DNA of 64,000 nucleotides from a virus: the IMG/VR virus record IMGVR_UViG_3300025933_000001, positions 1 to 64,000 of that record, one strand, 5' to 3'. Positions 47,755 to 57,320 of the stretch are shown here, one piece after another (position 1 is the stretch's first letter; every line of letters starts with the position of its first letter). The notes under the pieces were generated by a model that saw only the letters and a program-made list of their open reading frames with translations, was not told where the DNA came from and ran no database searches. The translations under genes and the position numbers were made by a program.

Positions 47755-49521
47755 ATGGACAACAAGTGGGGTATTGATCTATCTTACGAACATAAAACTC
47801 CATGCCCTCGATGCCGTAAGAATGGTAGAGACACTTCAGGCAACAATCTACACGTGTACGGTGAGAACAATGGTGCATATTGCTGGTCATGTGAATTCAC
47901 CATACCAAGCAGGGTGCATCGTGAAGCTATGGGGTGGGATGATAACGAAGAAGAGGAAGAAGTGAGCACACGAGAAAAGATTACACCAGAAGAAAATACA
48001 AAGATTAAATCTTACACAGGGAACGATTGTAAAGGATGGAGGGGAATCAAGAAGGAGACTAACGCATTCTTCGGGGTACGTTATGAGTACGATGAGGAGA
48101 CTGGTGAACCTGTTAAGATGTTTGTACCTACTACAATCAACTACGAGTTGGTAGGATACAAGACACGGACATTTCCTAAAGACTTTACCAATCCTATTGG
48201 TATTGTAGGTAAGGACTGTGATTTAGTAGGAGAGTTTCGTTTCAAAGACCACACACGCACTTGTCTTATCGTCGGAGGTGAGACGAAGGTATTGTGTGCT
48301 TACCAGATGCTCAACGATGATCGTCTTAATCGTGGTAAAGAGGATTTTGAGTCTGTAGCAGTAGTAAGTCCTACAGTCGGTGAGAATGGTTGTGCAAAGC
48401 AGATTCAAGCACGCTATTCGTACTTTGATCGCTTCCAGAAAATCATCATTTGTATGGATGACGACCCCACCGGACAAGAGGCAAACAAAAAGATAGCTAA
48501 AGTATTACCAAAAGGTAAGGTTTATATTATGAAGATGCGGTATAAGGATGCTGACATCTACATTGAGAAAAACGATGAAAAAAGTTTTATCAAGGACTTC
48601 TGGAACGCAAAACCTTATACCCCGGATGGTATTGTTGCTAGTTCGGAGTTAAGTAGTAAGATTCGAGAGGCTGCTTTGATGCCTAAGATTCCGCTACCAC
48701 CTTTCATGCATAAGTTGCAAAAGATGATGGCAGGGGGTATACCTCTAAAAGTCATCATTAACCTAGCAAGTGCGAGTGGAACAGGTAAGTCTACTATCGT
48801 TGACGAATGCCTTTACTATTGGATTTTTAACTCTCCTTACCGTATAGGTGTGGTAACTCTTGAGTCAGATTGTGGGCAATGGGGTACAAAGATTCTTAGT
48901 AGGCATGTACAACGTAAAATCGATCTTATCGAGGATACTGAAGAGAAGATGACCTTTCTTGACAGTCCAGAGGTTCTTGAAAAGGAACGTGAGTTGTTCT
49001 TCAAAGAAGATGGTACACCTAGATTCCATCTTATCGAAGAGCGAGACGGCGGAATTGAATCGCTAAAGGAGTTAGTAAACAATCTTATTATTGCATGTGA
49101 TTGTCAAGTAATCATTCTTGATCCTTTGCAAGATATCTTAGATGGTATAAGTAACGAGGAACAGTCTGTGTTTATGCGTTGGATGAAGGGGATGGTTAAA
49201 AGCCATGATGTAACCTTTATCAACGTTAACCATGTACGTAAGAGCAGTGGAAATCAAAAGGCTAATTCTACAGGTGCTGAGATGCATGAAGAAGATATCA
49301 TGGGGTCTGGGTCGATTCTGAAAAGTGGAGCTTGTAATCTCCTCTTCACCCGTAATAAAGAGGCTGAAGACGAATTTGAGAAGAATACTACCAAGATGAA
49401 GGCTAGTAAGATTCGTTGGACAGGCCGGACAGGTGTAGCTGGAGAATACTATTACCACAATGATACGCATACACTGTGGGATAAGGATGATTACTTGATG
49501 ACACACCCTCAAGAATTCTAA
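47755..49521 (+). CDS. DNA primase-helicase (T7 gp4-like)
   Basis: 588 residues from ATG at 47755 (GAGGAG upstream). N-terminal zinc site C17-x2-C20 ... C43-x2-C46, TOPRIM-type primase motifs (CLIVGGETK, ICMDDDPTG), then a RecA-like helicase with Walker A SASGTGKST near residue 341 and Walker B VIILDPLQD. Unwinds DNA and primes lagging-strand synthesis with the family A polymerase. Confidence 0.85.
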   Translation: MDNKWGIDLSYEHKTPCPRCRKNGRDTSGNNLHVYGENNGAYCWSCEFTIPSRVHREAMGWDDNEEEEEVSTREKITPEENTKIKSYTGNDCKGWRGIKKETNAFFGVRYEYDEETGEPVKMFVPTTINYELVGYKTRTFPKDFTNPIGIVGKDCDLVGEFRFKDHTRTCLIVGGETKVLCAYQMLNDDRLNRGKEDFESVAVVSPTVGENGCAKQIQARYSYFDRFQKIIICMDDDPTGQEANKKIAKVLPKGKVYIMKMRYKDADIYIEKNDEKSFIKDFWNAKPYTPDGIVASSELSSKIREAALMPKIPLPPFMHKLQKMMAGGIPLKVIINLASASGTGKSTIVDECLYYWIFNSPYRIGVVTLESDCGQWGTKILSRHVQRKIDLIEDTEEKMTFLDSPEVLEKERELFFKEDGTPRFHLIEERDGGIESLKELVNNLIIACDCQVIILDPLQDILDGISNEEQSVFMRWMKGMVKSHDVTFINVNHVRKSSGNQKANSTGAEMHEEDIMGSGSILKSGACNLLFTRNKEAEDEFEKNTTKMKASKIRWTGRTGVAGEYYYHNDTHTLWDKDDYLMTHPQEF

Positions 49522-49566
49522 CAACATTACTTACGGTAAGTAGTCCTACTACCTATTTGCTAGAAC

Positions 49567-49594
49567 TTGACATATTAGTGATTCGTGGTATATT
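49567..49594 (+). promoter_or_regulatory. sigma70 promoter for HNH gene
   Basis: TTGACA, 16 bases, TATATT, close to the HNH start (leader of under 20 bases). Confidence 0.55.
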
Positions 49595-49618
49595 ATAGTC
49601 TTTAGATAGATAAATAGT

Positions 49619-50212
49619 ATGCCTACTTACATAAAAGAAGTACCAACAAAGGAGTGGTTGTTAGAACGTTTCTATGTTGAAGGTGGTTTCGTTTACTGGA
49701 AGCATAAGACGATTAGTAGAGGTCGGAAGAGTGAGAGGGGAGGTAAGCGTGTCAATACCTATATCGACGAATGTGGTTATTATAGAATTGGCATTGAACG
49801 TAAGACCTACCCTCTTAGTAGGATTATCTACCAAATGTATTACGGGGATTTAACACCAGAATATGAAGTAGATCATATAGACAGAGATAAGTTAAACAAC
49901 CACATTACCAACTTACGTAAAGTGTTGCAGGAGGTTAATAAGAGGAATAAGACTAAGCAAAAGAACGCAGGCTCTGATAACACAGGAGTTTGTCTTAACC
50001 GTAAGCACCATCCTGCACCACACCAAGATAAGTACTCTGACTACTACGTAGCAAGATGGTATGATGCAGATGGTGTACTACGAGGTAAGCACTTTAGAAT
50101 TGATAAACTTGGTGCTGAAGAAGCATATCGACAAGCTGTTGAATATCGAGCTAAAATGATCGAGCAATTGAATCAACAAGGTCTGAACTATTCAGATACA
50201 CACGGAACTTAA
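49619..50212 (+). CDS. HNH homing endonuclease with AP2-like end
   Basis: 197 residues. HNH core YEVDHIDRDKLNNHITNLR, then an AP2-like C-terminal part (YYVARWYDADGVLRGKHF ... GAEEAYRQAVEYR). Lies between primase-helicase and replication genes with its own promoter; little room for a ribosome site. Confidence 0.8.
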   Translation: MPTYIKEVPTKEWLLERFYVEGGFVYWKHKTISRGRKSERGGKRVNTYIDECGYYRIGIERKTYPLSRIIYQMYYGDLTPEYEVDHIDRDKLNNHITNLRKVLQEVNKRNKTKQKNAGSDNTGVCLNRKHHPAPHQDKYSDYYVARWYDADGVLRGKHFRIDKLGAEEAYRQAVEYRAKMIEQLNQQGLNYSDTHGT

Positions 50213-50224
50213 AGGAGAACCAAA

Positions 50225-50506
50225 ATGGCAACTAAAAAGCCTAGCGTAGCAACACAACTTAAAGCAGCGAAGAATGAAATTGCATTTCTCGCTAATGAGC
50301 TTGCAGCAGTAAAGAAAGCTAAAGAGAGTGCTGAATCAAACAAAGATTATTATTACAAGGAAAAGACCTCTCTTCAGAAAGAGTTATCAGATATTCACGA
50401 TCTTATCGATGTGCTAGAAGGTGCAATTCCTAAGCGTAAGGATGGAGAATATACAGACACTCCTGTAATGCTTCGATTGGCTTCTTGGTTGGCAAATAGG
50501 AAATAG
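50225..50506 (+). CDS. Small coiled-coil protein
   Basis: 93 residues, alpha-helical (ELAAVKKAKESAESNKDYYY) starting MATKKPSVATQLKAAKNEIA. Unknown. Confidence 0.6.
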   Translation: MATKKPSVATQLKAAKNEIAFLANELAAVKKAKESAESNKDYYYKEKTSLQKELSDIHDLIDVLEGAIPKRKDGEYTDTPVMLRLASWLANRK

Positions 50507-50514
50507 GAAACTAA

Positions 50515-50862
50515 ATGACCTACAGCCTAAGTAGTGAAATCTCGCAAGATCATCCTAAACAAGAACTCTGGAAGCAACAACGTGAAGAACGAGGATTCGA
50601 TGACACAGAGCTTTGGAACTTAGATAGTACAATTGCTCAATTCATTCTCCCTCGATTGAAGAGGTTTAAGGAGATGACAGACAAGTACCCCAACCCTGAC
50701 TTCAGCAGTATGGAGGAATGGAATGAAGCTCTTGACAAAATGATTGGTGCGTTTCATTTCATGGTGGAAGAGAAGTATGGCTGTTTTGATGGGCCAATGT
50801 TTGAAGATGCTGAAGAGGGGTTGAGATTGTTTGCTCAGTATTTTGGTAATTTGTGGCTGTGA
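50515..50862 (+). CDS. Protein of unknown function
   Basis: 115 residues: W-N-L-D-x-TIAQFILPRLKRFKEM ... DKMIGAFHFMVEEKYG ... GLRLFAQYFGNLWL, a domain common in phages (found with replication genes). No activity assigned. Confidence 0.6.
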   Translation: MTYSLSSEISQDHPKQELWKQQREERGFDDTELWNLDSTIAQFILPRLKRFKEMTDKYPNPDFSSMEEWNEALDKMIGAFHFMVEEKYGCFDGPMFEDAEEGLRLFAQYFGNLWL

Positions 50863-50875
50863 ATAAGGAGACTAT

Positions 50876-51628
50876 ATGAAGCTAATGAAATTTAAAGTGA
50901 AGAACCCAGAGCATTCTGCGGAGATTCAGAATGCATTGTTTAAGGCTGGATATGATTGGGCATGGCAAGCAAACAAGGGTGAGGTTATGTTTACCGAGTC
51001 TCCTTGGTTGTTTGCAGGTATAGGTGCAAAATACGATGAAGATGGTAATCCACGACAAAACGCAATAACTAGGGCTGACACAGATGATTGTTATGAATAT
51101 GAGGATCATGTAGAAATGTTTGTTGTGGATGGAGAGATTATGAGTAGAGAGCCTAAGTTTAAGGTTGGAGATAGGGTTGTTTGTGTTGACGATGATGATG
51201 GTTTTAATAACTACGTAAGACTAGATGAAACTTACACTGTTACTAAAGTGGAAGTTGACGACTATGAAACGTATGTTTATCTTGACGGAGTTGGTGATCA
51301 GGCATATGACGGATTTGTTGAATCTCGATTCGAGCTGGCTAAGAACGATCCAACCATAGGGCGTAGAATCACTGTAGATGAGATGCTAGATAACATTGCT
51401 AAGTCTACTCCGGGAGCTACACAAACTATTACTACGTTGGTTGATGAGTATATTGAGGAAAACAAAGAACCTATTGGCTTACGTCCTAAGAGTGTTGTAG
51501 ACAAAGAGCGTATCTTGGAGATTTTGCTAGCTATGGGGAGATTTGTAGATGCTGGTAAGGAAGTTCCTTATAAGTGGCGAGATGAGTTGGAAGATTTGTT
51601 TATAGAGGAAAATTATGTTACCAAATAA
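50876..51628 (+). CDS. Multidomain small-module protein with SH3/KOW-like barrel
   Basis: 250 residues. Residues 1-95: module KFKVKNPEHSAEIQNALFKA, similar in style to the start of the next protein. Then FKVGDRVVCVDDDDGFNNY ... ESRFELA, the recurrent barrel. C-terminal helical part. Function unknown. Confidence 0.6.
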   Translation: MKLMKFKVKNPEHSAEIQNALFKAGYDWAWQANKGEVMFTESPWLFAGIGAKYDEDGNPRQNAITRADTDDCYEYEDHVEMFVVDGEIMSREPKFKVGDRVVCVDDDDGFNNYVRLDETYTVTKVEVDDYETYVYLDGVGDQAYDGFVESRFELAKNDPTIGRRITVDEMLDNIAKSTPGATQTITTLVDEYIEENKEPIGLRPKSVVDKERILEILLAMGRFVDAGKEVPYKWRDELEDLFIEENYVTK

Positions 51629-52244
51629 ATTTGTTGTGTCTTGGAATGGAGGAGAAGAGTACAGCTCACTGGTGAGCAAGTTGTACAACCTTGGATACAA
51701 GTGGCAGGGTTCAAATGATGATGTAGCAATGGCCTGTCAAGAAGGTGTGATATATGCTTACGAGGATAAAGTTCTAAACTACACCAGTTTAGACTACTAT
51801 CTAAGGTATAAGAAGTGGCATGAAGACTTCGTTTTCCTTGAATCATTACCAGACATAAGCAATAAAGAAGATAATATGATTAAATCTAAAGAACTTGATC
51901 CAAACGGTATTAATCCTAACAAACCCGGAGCAAAGCTAGATGCTGGTAAAGCTCCTGTACGTCGAGGATTGCTAGAGTATTTCCCTCGTGCTTGTATGGC
52001 TGTAGCTCAAGTGAGTGCTTCAGGAGCTAAGAAGTACACATGGAATGGTTGGGAGTCTGTAGAGAATGGTATTGATCGCTACGGAGATGCTGAAGTAAGG
52101 CATATTTGTAAAGCTGTTATTGAAGGGCCAGTGGATAATGACTTTGGACATTTGCATGCTATGCACGAGGCTTGGGGAGCTTTAGCAAGGCTTGAGCTTA
52201 TTCTACGTAAGATGGAGGAAGAAGGTCATGCTAATCTTTACTAA
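51615..52244 (+). CDS. dATP/dGTP diphosphohydrolase-like protein (DUF5664) with extra N-domain
   Basis: 209 residues. C-terminal 115 residues (GAKLDAGKAPVRRGLLEYFP ... GAKKYTWNGWESVENGIDRY ... HAMHEAWGALARLELIL) match the MazG-like all-alpha family known from phages, some members of which hydrolyse dATP/dGTP. The N-terminal 90 residues form a separate alpha-beta module like that of the previous gene. Probably tunes nucleotide pools. Confidence 0.65.
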   Translation: MLPNKFVVSWNGGEEYSSLVSKLYNLGYKWQGSNDDVAMACQEGVIYAYEDKVLNYTSLDYYLRYKKWHEDFVFLESLPDISNKEDNMIKSKELDPNGINPNKPGAKLDAGKAPVRRGLLEYFPRACMAVAQVSASGAKKYTWNGWESVENGIDRYGDAEVRHICKAVIEGPVDNDFGHLHAMHEAWGALARLELILRKMEEEGHANLY

Positions 52245-52398
52245 AATCCTACTCTCCATATTCCTACTATCAGGATTTGGAGCAATCTTTTCAGACATAG
52301 TTAAGCACGAGAAAGCTACTACTTTCTTCATAATTACTTACATCCTATCTGCTATGTGTCTAGCAGGAGAGGTTATATATTTTATGTGGAAGGCTTGA
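52228..52398 (+). CDS. Small membrane protein
   Basis: 56 residues from ATG at 52228. Two hydrophobic helices (KILLSIFLLSGFGAIF and FFIITYILSAMCLAGEVIYF). Confidence 0.55.
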   Translation: MLIFTKILLSIFLLSGFGAIFSDIVKHEKATTFFIITYILSAMCLAGEVIYFMWKA

Positions 52399-52399
52399 T

Positions 52400-52876
52400 A
52401 TGAAAGAATTAGTAGGAAAAGTTGTTACTGGTATCTTTGTAAACGAGGATGAAAGTTTTCTTAAATTCGCTACAACAGAAGGGGATATCCTTTATCACGC
52501 TGAAGGCGATTGTTGCAGTGAAACTTGGTTTGCTGACATCATTTTTAGCTATCACGGAGTTTTTGATTCGTCAGGCGTATCAATACTTGTTTCAGAAGTA
52601 GAGGTACTTGATATACCAGAGTGGATGAATGGTTTAGCTACAAAAGATGGGCGATGCAGACAAGAATACGATCAGGTGTACGGCTACAAACTGAAGTTTA
52701 AGAGGCGAACGTATTACGGAAACGCTGACGAAGATATTGTAATTGTATATCGCAACTCTAGTAATGGATATTATGGCGGAGATTGTGAGTTTATCAAAGA
52801 CGAGAATCGACACTACTTTAAAGAACAATTAGATAGTGCAACTTGGACACAAATTACAGATGATTGGAGGGCTTAA
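52400..52876 (+). CDS. Protein of unknown function
   Basis: 158 residues, beta-rich: VGKVVTGIFVNEDESFLKFA ... DCCSETWFADIIFSY ... EVEVLDIPEW. The block resembles a domain (DUF7448-like) found in phages. No enzyme motif. Confidence 0.6.
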   Translation: MKELVGKVVTGIFVNEDESFLKFATTEGDILYHAEGDCCSETWFADIIFSYHGVFDSSGVSILVSEVEVLDIPEWMNGLATKDGRCRQEYDQVYGYKLKFKRRTYYGNADEDIVIVYRNSSNGYYGGDCEFIKDENRHYFKEQLDSATWTQITDDWRA

Positions 52877-53047
52877 ATGATCTTTACATTTGGCTTTATT
52901 ACGATGGTAGCATCGTTCTTTATCTGGTACGGCATTGGCATGCCTGTAAACACTAAAGTTGCTAAGTTTCTACAGTTTACAGGGGATGTTGGAGTGTTGA
53001 TGATGGTGATGTCTGTTTGTATGGCTATTTGGAAGTATATGCCGTAA
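52876..53047 (+). pseudogene. Small membrane gene with one-base frameshift
   Basis: Begins MIFTFGFITMVASFF, then a run of four T shifts the frame; the shifted frame continues IWYGIGMPVNTKVAKFLQFT and a second hydrophobic helix to TAA at 53047. Together they would make a sensible two-helix protein. Without a shift it stops after 26 codons. Confidence 0.45.
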
Positions 53048-53115
53048 GGATGTAATAAGCTTGCGTAATAGTGCTCTTATGTGGCATTATTACGCTTTTT
53101 AGTAAAGGGGGAGAA

Positions 53116-55575
53116 GTGAATAAACGAAGACTGTATTGGGATATTGAGGCAACTAATCTATTGAATTCTGACTCGGTAGACTATACAGCCTCGCCATACA
53201 AGCTTAAAGATGACTTCAAAGTACATTGCGTAGGACTGATTGATGTTGACACAGAGGAACAGTTTCAATTCCTACAAGAAGATGTCAAGCTTGTTAGAGA
53301 GTTTATCTTAGATGAAGCCTGTGAATTGATTGCCCATAATAGCATTAGTTATGACCACATGGTAATGATGGCTGCTTACGGGATGGATTTTGATATCGGA
53401 GGGAATGAAGCTGGTAAGGTAGATACTGATAAGTTCTATGACAAGCAGGTAGATTTGTTGTGCGGTAAGCCTTTTACCATAACAGATACTCTTACGATGT
53501 CAAAAACTTTGAATCCAGACAGAGCACAACACAGTATTGATTACTTCGGCAGGATGCTTGGTCTTGAGAAAATTGATTGGAGGGCTAAGGCTGTAGAGCT
53601 TGGTCTGATTCAACCGAACGACCCAAAGGGAGCAGAGTTTAGAACATTCCATCCTGAGATGGTTACGTACATGATGCGTGACTGTGAAGTTGGTATTAAG
53701 GTGTGGAAATTCCTACTGAAAGAATGGGGTGATTGGAATTGGAAGAGTGCTTACGAGCTTGAGAAGCAAGTGGTGCATGTTATCACACGGCAAGAGCATA
53801 GAGGTTTTTGGTTCGATGAATCTAAAGCTGTAGAATGTGTTAAAGACCTTGATACCAAAATGTCAGAGTTGAAGGAAGTTGTAGAGCCTTTAATTCCACC
53901 TAAGCCACTTACCAAAACTGCAGCTAAGGAATACATTCCACCGAAGATTCAGTTTAAGAAGGATGGTACTCCTAGTGCCAATATCCAGAAATGGGTTAGA
54001 GATAAGCACAATGGCAGTTTGTGGGAAGAGTCGGGAAGTTGGTGGGCTGTCCTGTATGATAAGACGTACAAACTGCCAATTCCAGCAGAGCCTATCATCT
54101 CTACGATGCCTGCAACCATTCGAGACACAACACACATCAAAGGGTGGCTTGTAGAGCTAGGTTGGCAGCCTAGCAACTATAAAGAGCGTGATCTTACGGT
54201 AGATAGTAAGAAGAAGAAACTGACAGAGGAAGCTTACTACGCAGCTTGTGAGCGATATATTGAACAGACTTTGAGCAGTCCGTTCAAGCGGGATAGGCTA
54301 GAACATCTGGAAGTAGCTTCTGAGGCTGGCTTAAGGAAGAAATTACTTAAGCACGACCACATGAAGCGACCTATGAAGGTGCTGACAAACCCTACATTAA
54401 CAGTTGGCGTGGAGAAAGAAATTGATCCTAAACTCCTAGAGATGTCTGACAAGTTTGCACACGCTAAGGATGTTTCTGATTATCTTACGTATAGCCACAG
54501 ACGTAATAGCATTCTTGGCGGTGGATTTGATCCCGATGATTTAGATGACGAGGACGAGTACGCAACCAAGGGATGGCTGAGTGTAGAGCGTATTAAGCAA
54601 GATGGGCGAATCCCTACACCTGCAGATACGTGTGGAGCAGGTACAAGTCGATTTAAGCATCGCTTAGTAGCTAATATCCCTCGTGTTACTTCTATTTACG
54701 GAGAACAGCTAAGAGAGTTGTTCGGGGTTGACGTGGAAGCTGGATTTTTCCAGATGGGTTATGACTTCACCTCTCTAGAGGCAATGATCGAATCTCACTA
54801 TTGCTGGAGATATGACAACGAAGATAAGGCTTACTGCTTATCTCTTACACAAGAGAAGCCTAATGATGTTCATACGAGAACTGCCTCTAAGATTTCTGAA
54901 GTCTTGGGCAGAGTGTTTGGACGATCTCCTGCGAAGACAGTTAAATATTGTTGTGCATATGGAGGGCAACCTAAGCGCGTAGCTAAGACGATTGGTTGTG
55001 ATTTGCAAGATGGACAACTTATATTCAATGCTTATTGGGAAGCTGCTTTCCCTCTTGCAAGTCTGGTTGAGAAGTTAAAGCATTATTGGGAAACTGTAGG
55101 AGGTAAGAAGTTTATCCTTGGGCTAGATGGTAGGAAATTACCTACACGTTCGGCTTCAGCTTTAGTGAATACGCTTTTTCAGTCAGCAGGCGTAATTTGT
55201 GCTAAGAGAGCTATGGTGATTCATGATCGTAAGTTGAAAGCTGAAGGATTATCTGTAGACTTTTGGAAAGACGATTGGAAGAATGAGAAGTTTGTGCAAC
55301 AACTCATAGCGTATCACGATGAGGCTCAAATGGAGATGCACAAGAGTCTTATCAGGTGGAAGTTATTTCATACTGAGGAAGAGGCTAAGGCTTTTAAAGC
55401 TGTAAATCCTGCTTGGTCTGAAATAGGACATTCTGGTAAGGGGTATTACGTAGGCTGGTGTAGAGCAGGCGAGCTAGTGAAGGAGGCTGTACGCGAAGCC
55501 AGTCAATACTACAAATTGAATGTAACGTTATCTGCTGACTACATCTTAGGACGTAATTGGGCGGAGTGTCATTAA
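53116..55575 (+). CDS. DNA polymerase, family A (T7-like)
   Basis: 819 residues from GTG at 53116 (AAAGGGGGAG upstream). Exonuclease domain: YWDIEATNLL (Asp/Glu pair) and LIAHNSISYD. Polymerase: TCGAGTSRFKHRLVANIPR, motif A GYDFTSLEAMIE, motif B RSPAKTVKYCCAYGG and motif C AYHDEAQMEM. Replicative enzyme of a T7-type replisome with the primase-helicase and SSB here. Confidence 0.9.
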   Translation: MNKRRLYWDIEATNLLNSDSVDYTASPYKLKDDFKVHCVGLIDVDTEEQFQFLQEDVKLVREFILDEACELIAHNSISYDHMVMMAAYGMDFDIGGNEAGKVDTDKFYDKQVDLLCGKPFTITDTLTMSKTLNPDRAQHSIDYFGRMLGLEKIDWRAKAVELGLIQPNDPKGAEFRTFHPEMVTYMMRDCEVGIKVWKFLLKEWGDWNWKSAYELEKQVVHVITRQEHRGFWFDESKAVECVKDLDTKMSELKEVVEPLIPPKPLTKTAAKEYIPPKIQFKKDGTPSANIQKWVRDKHNGSLWEESGSWWAVLYDKTYKLPIPAEPIISTMPATIRDTTHIKGWLVELGWQPSNYKERDLTVDSKKKKLTEEAYYAACERYIEQTLSSPFKRDRLEHLEVASEAGLRKKLLKHDHMKRPMKVLTNPTLTVGVEKEIDPKLLEMSDKFAHAKDVSDYLTYSHRRNSILGGGFDPDDLDDEDEYATKGWLSVERIKQDGRIPTPADTCGAGTSRFKHRLVANIPRVTSIYGEQLRELFGVDVEAGFFQMGYDFTSLEAMIESHYCWRYDNEDKAYCLSLTQEKPNDVHTRTASKISEVLGRVFGRSPAKTVKYCCAYGGQPKRVAKTIGCDLQDGQLIFNAYWEAAFPLASLVEKLKHYWETVGGKKFILGLDGRKLPTRSASALVNTLFQSAGVICAKRAMVIHDRKLKAEGLSVDFWKDDWKNEKFVQQLIAYHDEAQMEMHKSLIRWKLFHTEEEAKAFKAVNPAWSEIGHSGKGYYVGWCRAGELVKEAVREASQYYKLNVTLSADYILGRNWAECH

Positions 55576-55589
55576 CAGTGAGGTGAAGT

Positions 55590-55913
55590 ATGAGCAGGTC
55601 TTATTCGTTTGATTCTGTGCAAGTTGTTGATTGTGACATCGTTGGAAGTGTGGTGCAATGCTTACTGAGAGATATGAAAGTAAATTTCTTCTGTTTCTCA
55701 GGTTTCCCGTCAATTGGTATAGATTATGACGAGGATGGTGAAATTTTTATAATTACGCTCAGTCGTAGTAGCGTTATTAAATCTTCGTTTTGCTTGACAA
55801 AAGAGCAAGCTATAAACACGAGTAAGAGATTTAGAGCGGGGGAGTTGGATCATGATAAATCAATTTTTAAAATAGTACAGAGAGCCATCTCTGAAATTGA
55901 CAGTTTCGATTAA
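55590..55913 (+). CDS. Small protein, unknown
   Basis: 107 residues, beta-rich middle (FPSIGIDYDEDGEIFIITL) and helical end. Follows the polymerase. Unknown. Confidence 0.6.
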   Translation: MSRSYSFDSVQVVDCDIVGSVVQCLLRDMKVNFFCFSGFPSIGIDYDEDGEIFIITLSRSSVIKSSFCLTKEQAINTSKRFRAGELDHDKSIFKIVQRAISEIDSFD

Positions 55914-55921
55914 AACCGCTT

Positions 55922-56080
55922 ATGAACATCTCCTACGATCCAAACGAAGCCCATCTATACCACGTTAAACATCTTATCGAAGAGTGGGAAGATGGCTTAA
56001 TTACTAAAGAGCAATACCAATATAGATTGAAAGAGTTGGTAGCAATATTAAATTTTGAATTGGAAGCATTGGAGGAATGA
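55922..56080 (+). CDS. 52-residue helical protein
   Basis: MNISYDPNEAHLYHVKHLIE start; acidic helix to the end. Two bases before the next gene. Unknown. Confidence 0.5.
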   Translation: MNISYDPNEAHLYHVKHLIEEWEDGLITKEQYQYRLKELVAILNFELEALEE

Positions 56081-56081
56081 T

Positions 56082-56303
56082 ATGAAAGGTGCAAGGAGCA
56101 GTAGAGGTGATGCATTTCTTGCTGAACTTCGCAGGCTAAGGGAAGAGAATAAGCGTTTAACTCTGAAGATAAAGCAGTTACGAGAAGTTGTAACAGAAGC
56201 TGCTTGGGAATGGCAAAGCTGTGTAGAAGTTGATTTCGCACCTATGAGTTGTGAGGCACATATTGGTAGAGCATTCGATGAATTCATGGTAAAGGAGAAC
56301 TGA
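56082..56303 (+). CDS. Small coiled-coil protein
   Basis: 73 residues from ATG at 56082 (GGAGG upstream). Helix FLAELRRLREENKRLTLKIK, typical of small phage leucine-zipper-like proteins. Confidence 0.6.
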   Translation: MKGARSSRGDAFLAELRRLREENKRLTLKIKQLREVVTEAAWEWQSCVEVDFAPMSCEAHIGRAFDEFMVKEN

Positions 56304-56530
56304 TGGGCAAACAACAATATGCTTTAATGAAATATGATCCAGCAGACGGTACAGAAAAACCATACCCATCACACGCGCAACAGTGGCGCGAGTATCACGG
56401 GCAATCAACTGCGTGGCTCTTTAATCCGTGGACTGGTACAAGGAGAGGAGCCACTGTAGTTGGCAGTGATACATTTGGGCATCTTATTATTCCTCCAGGC
56501 GAACCTGTGTATGCATATGAAAAGAGTTAA
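56303..56530 (+). CDS. Small protein, unknown
   Basis: 75 residues; aromatic-rich (HAQQWREYHGQSTAWLFNPW). Shares one base with the previous gene. Unknown. Confidence 0.6.
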   Translation: MGKQQYALMKYDPADGTEKPYPSHAQQWREYHGQSTAWLFNPWTGTRRGATVVGSDTFGHLIIPPGEPVYAYEKS

Positions 56531-56891
56531 AGCCACAATCGAACAGATAGAGAAGACAAGCCGTACACAAGGCGCTAAAGAGCAGATGTACAAAGAGATG
56601 GCTGTAGCTTGCATACGACATCTTATTGCTAGAGAGGAAAACATCTTAATCTCTTTTCCATACTTCGTAAAATTTAAAGCTGGAGGGTTTCCTCCAAAAC
56701 AATTGGTAAAGAAGACTCCTACAAGCAACATTTACAAAATAAAAGTGAAGAGGTTGCTTGACTGGTTATTTGAACGAGGTTATTCTAAGTACAGCAGTGA
56801 AGACGTTCTCGAAGCTACGAAGGAGTTTGCTAAGAACCTTACGATGCTGGAGAATGAGATTGACAATATGTTTGACGGAGGGATCGATTGA
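56517..56891 (+). CDS. Helical protein, unknown
   Basis: 124 residues from ATG at 56517. Basic helix (RVKATIEQIEKTSRTQGAKE) then alternating alpha. Unknown. Confidence 0.55.
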   Translation: MKRVKATIEQIEKTSRTQGAKEQMYKEMAVACIRHLIAREENILISFPYFVKFKAGGFPPKQLVKKTPTSNIYKIKVKRLLDWLFERGYSKYSSEDVLEATKEFAKNLTMLENEIDNMFDGGID

Positions 56892-57076
56892 GTGACATAT
56901 CTAAATGCTTTGGTACATTGTGCGATCTTAAGAAAAGTTGTTATCGCTATACAGCAGACGACCACCCTTACAGACAGTCGTATTTTGCAATTGTTCCTTT
57001 CAACGTAGAAACACAAGAGTGTGAGTATTTTTGGGATAACAAGGAGTATGAAAGTGGGAAGACCTCTCGGAAGTAA
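56888..57076 (+). CDS. Small protein, TTG start
   Basis: 62 residues; CFGTLCDLKKSCYRYTADDH with three cysteines, a pattern seen in small phage zinc-like proteins. Start overlaps the upstream stop. Confidence 0.55.
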   Translation: MSDISKCFGTLCDLKKSCYRYTADDHPYRQSYFAIVPFNVETQECEYFWDNKEYESGKTSRK

Positions 57077-57314
57077 GAACAAGCCAAATCAAATCAAAGC
57101 AACACCAAATGAAGCATTTAAAGCTAAAGAGCCTGTTAAAGCTGCTCCACAAACAGGAACATTTCGTGTTGGCAGGATGATCGGTAATGAGTGGGGAATT
57201 TATGCATATAGTAGATTTGGTAGTCCTCCTGTCTGTGTTTTTATATCAGATTCTGAGAGCAAGGTTTGTTCTGTTGCAGAAATACTGAATAAAGCTGTAG
57301 AAGGTAGTTTGTGA
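57048..57314 (+). CDS. AT-hook-like small protein
   Basis: 88 residues from ATG at 57048. KVGRPLGSKNKPNQ near the N-terminus is an AT-hook-type DNA-binding motif; the rest is alpha-beta. Overlaps the previous gene. May bind AT-rich DNA. Confidence 0.55.
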   Translation: MKVGRPLGSKNKPNQIKATPNEAFKAKEPVKAAPQTGTFRVGRMIGNEWGIYAYSRFGSPPVCVFISDSESKVCSVAEILNKAVEGSL

Positions 57315-57320
57315 TCTATT

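Noticed and set aside
51615-52244. 2-aminoadenine (Z) genome system
   Set aside because: Only a MazG-like domain is present; no PurZ-like gene or matching polymerase hint in this window.
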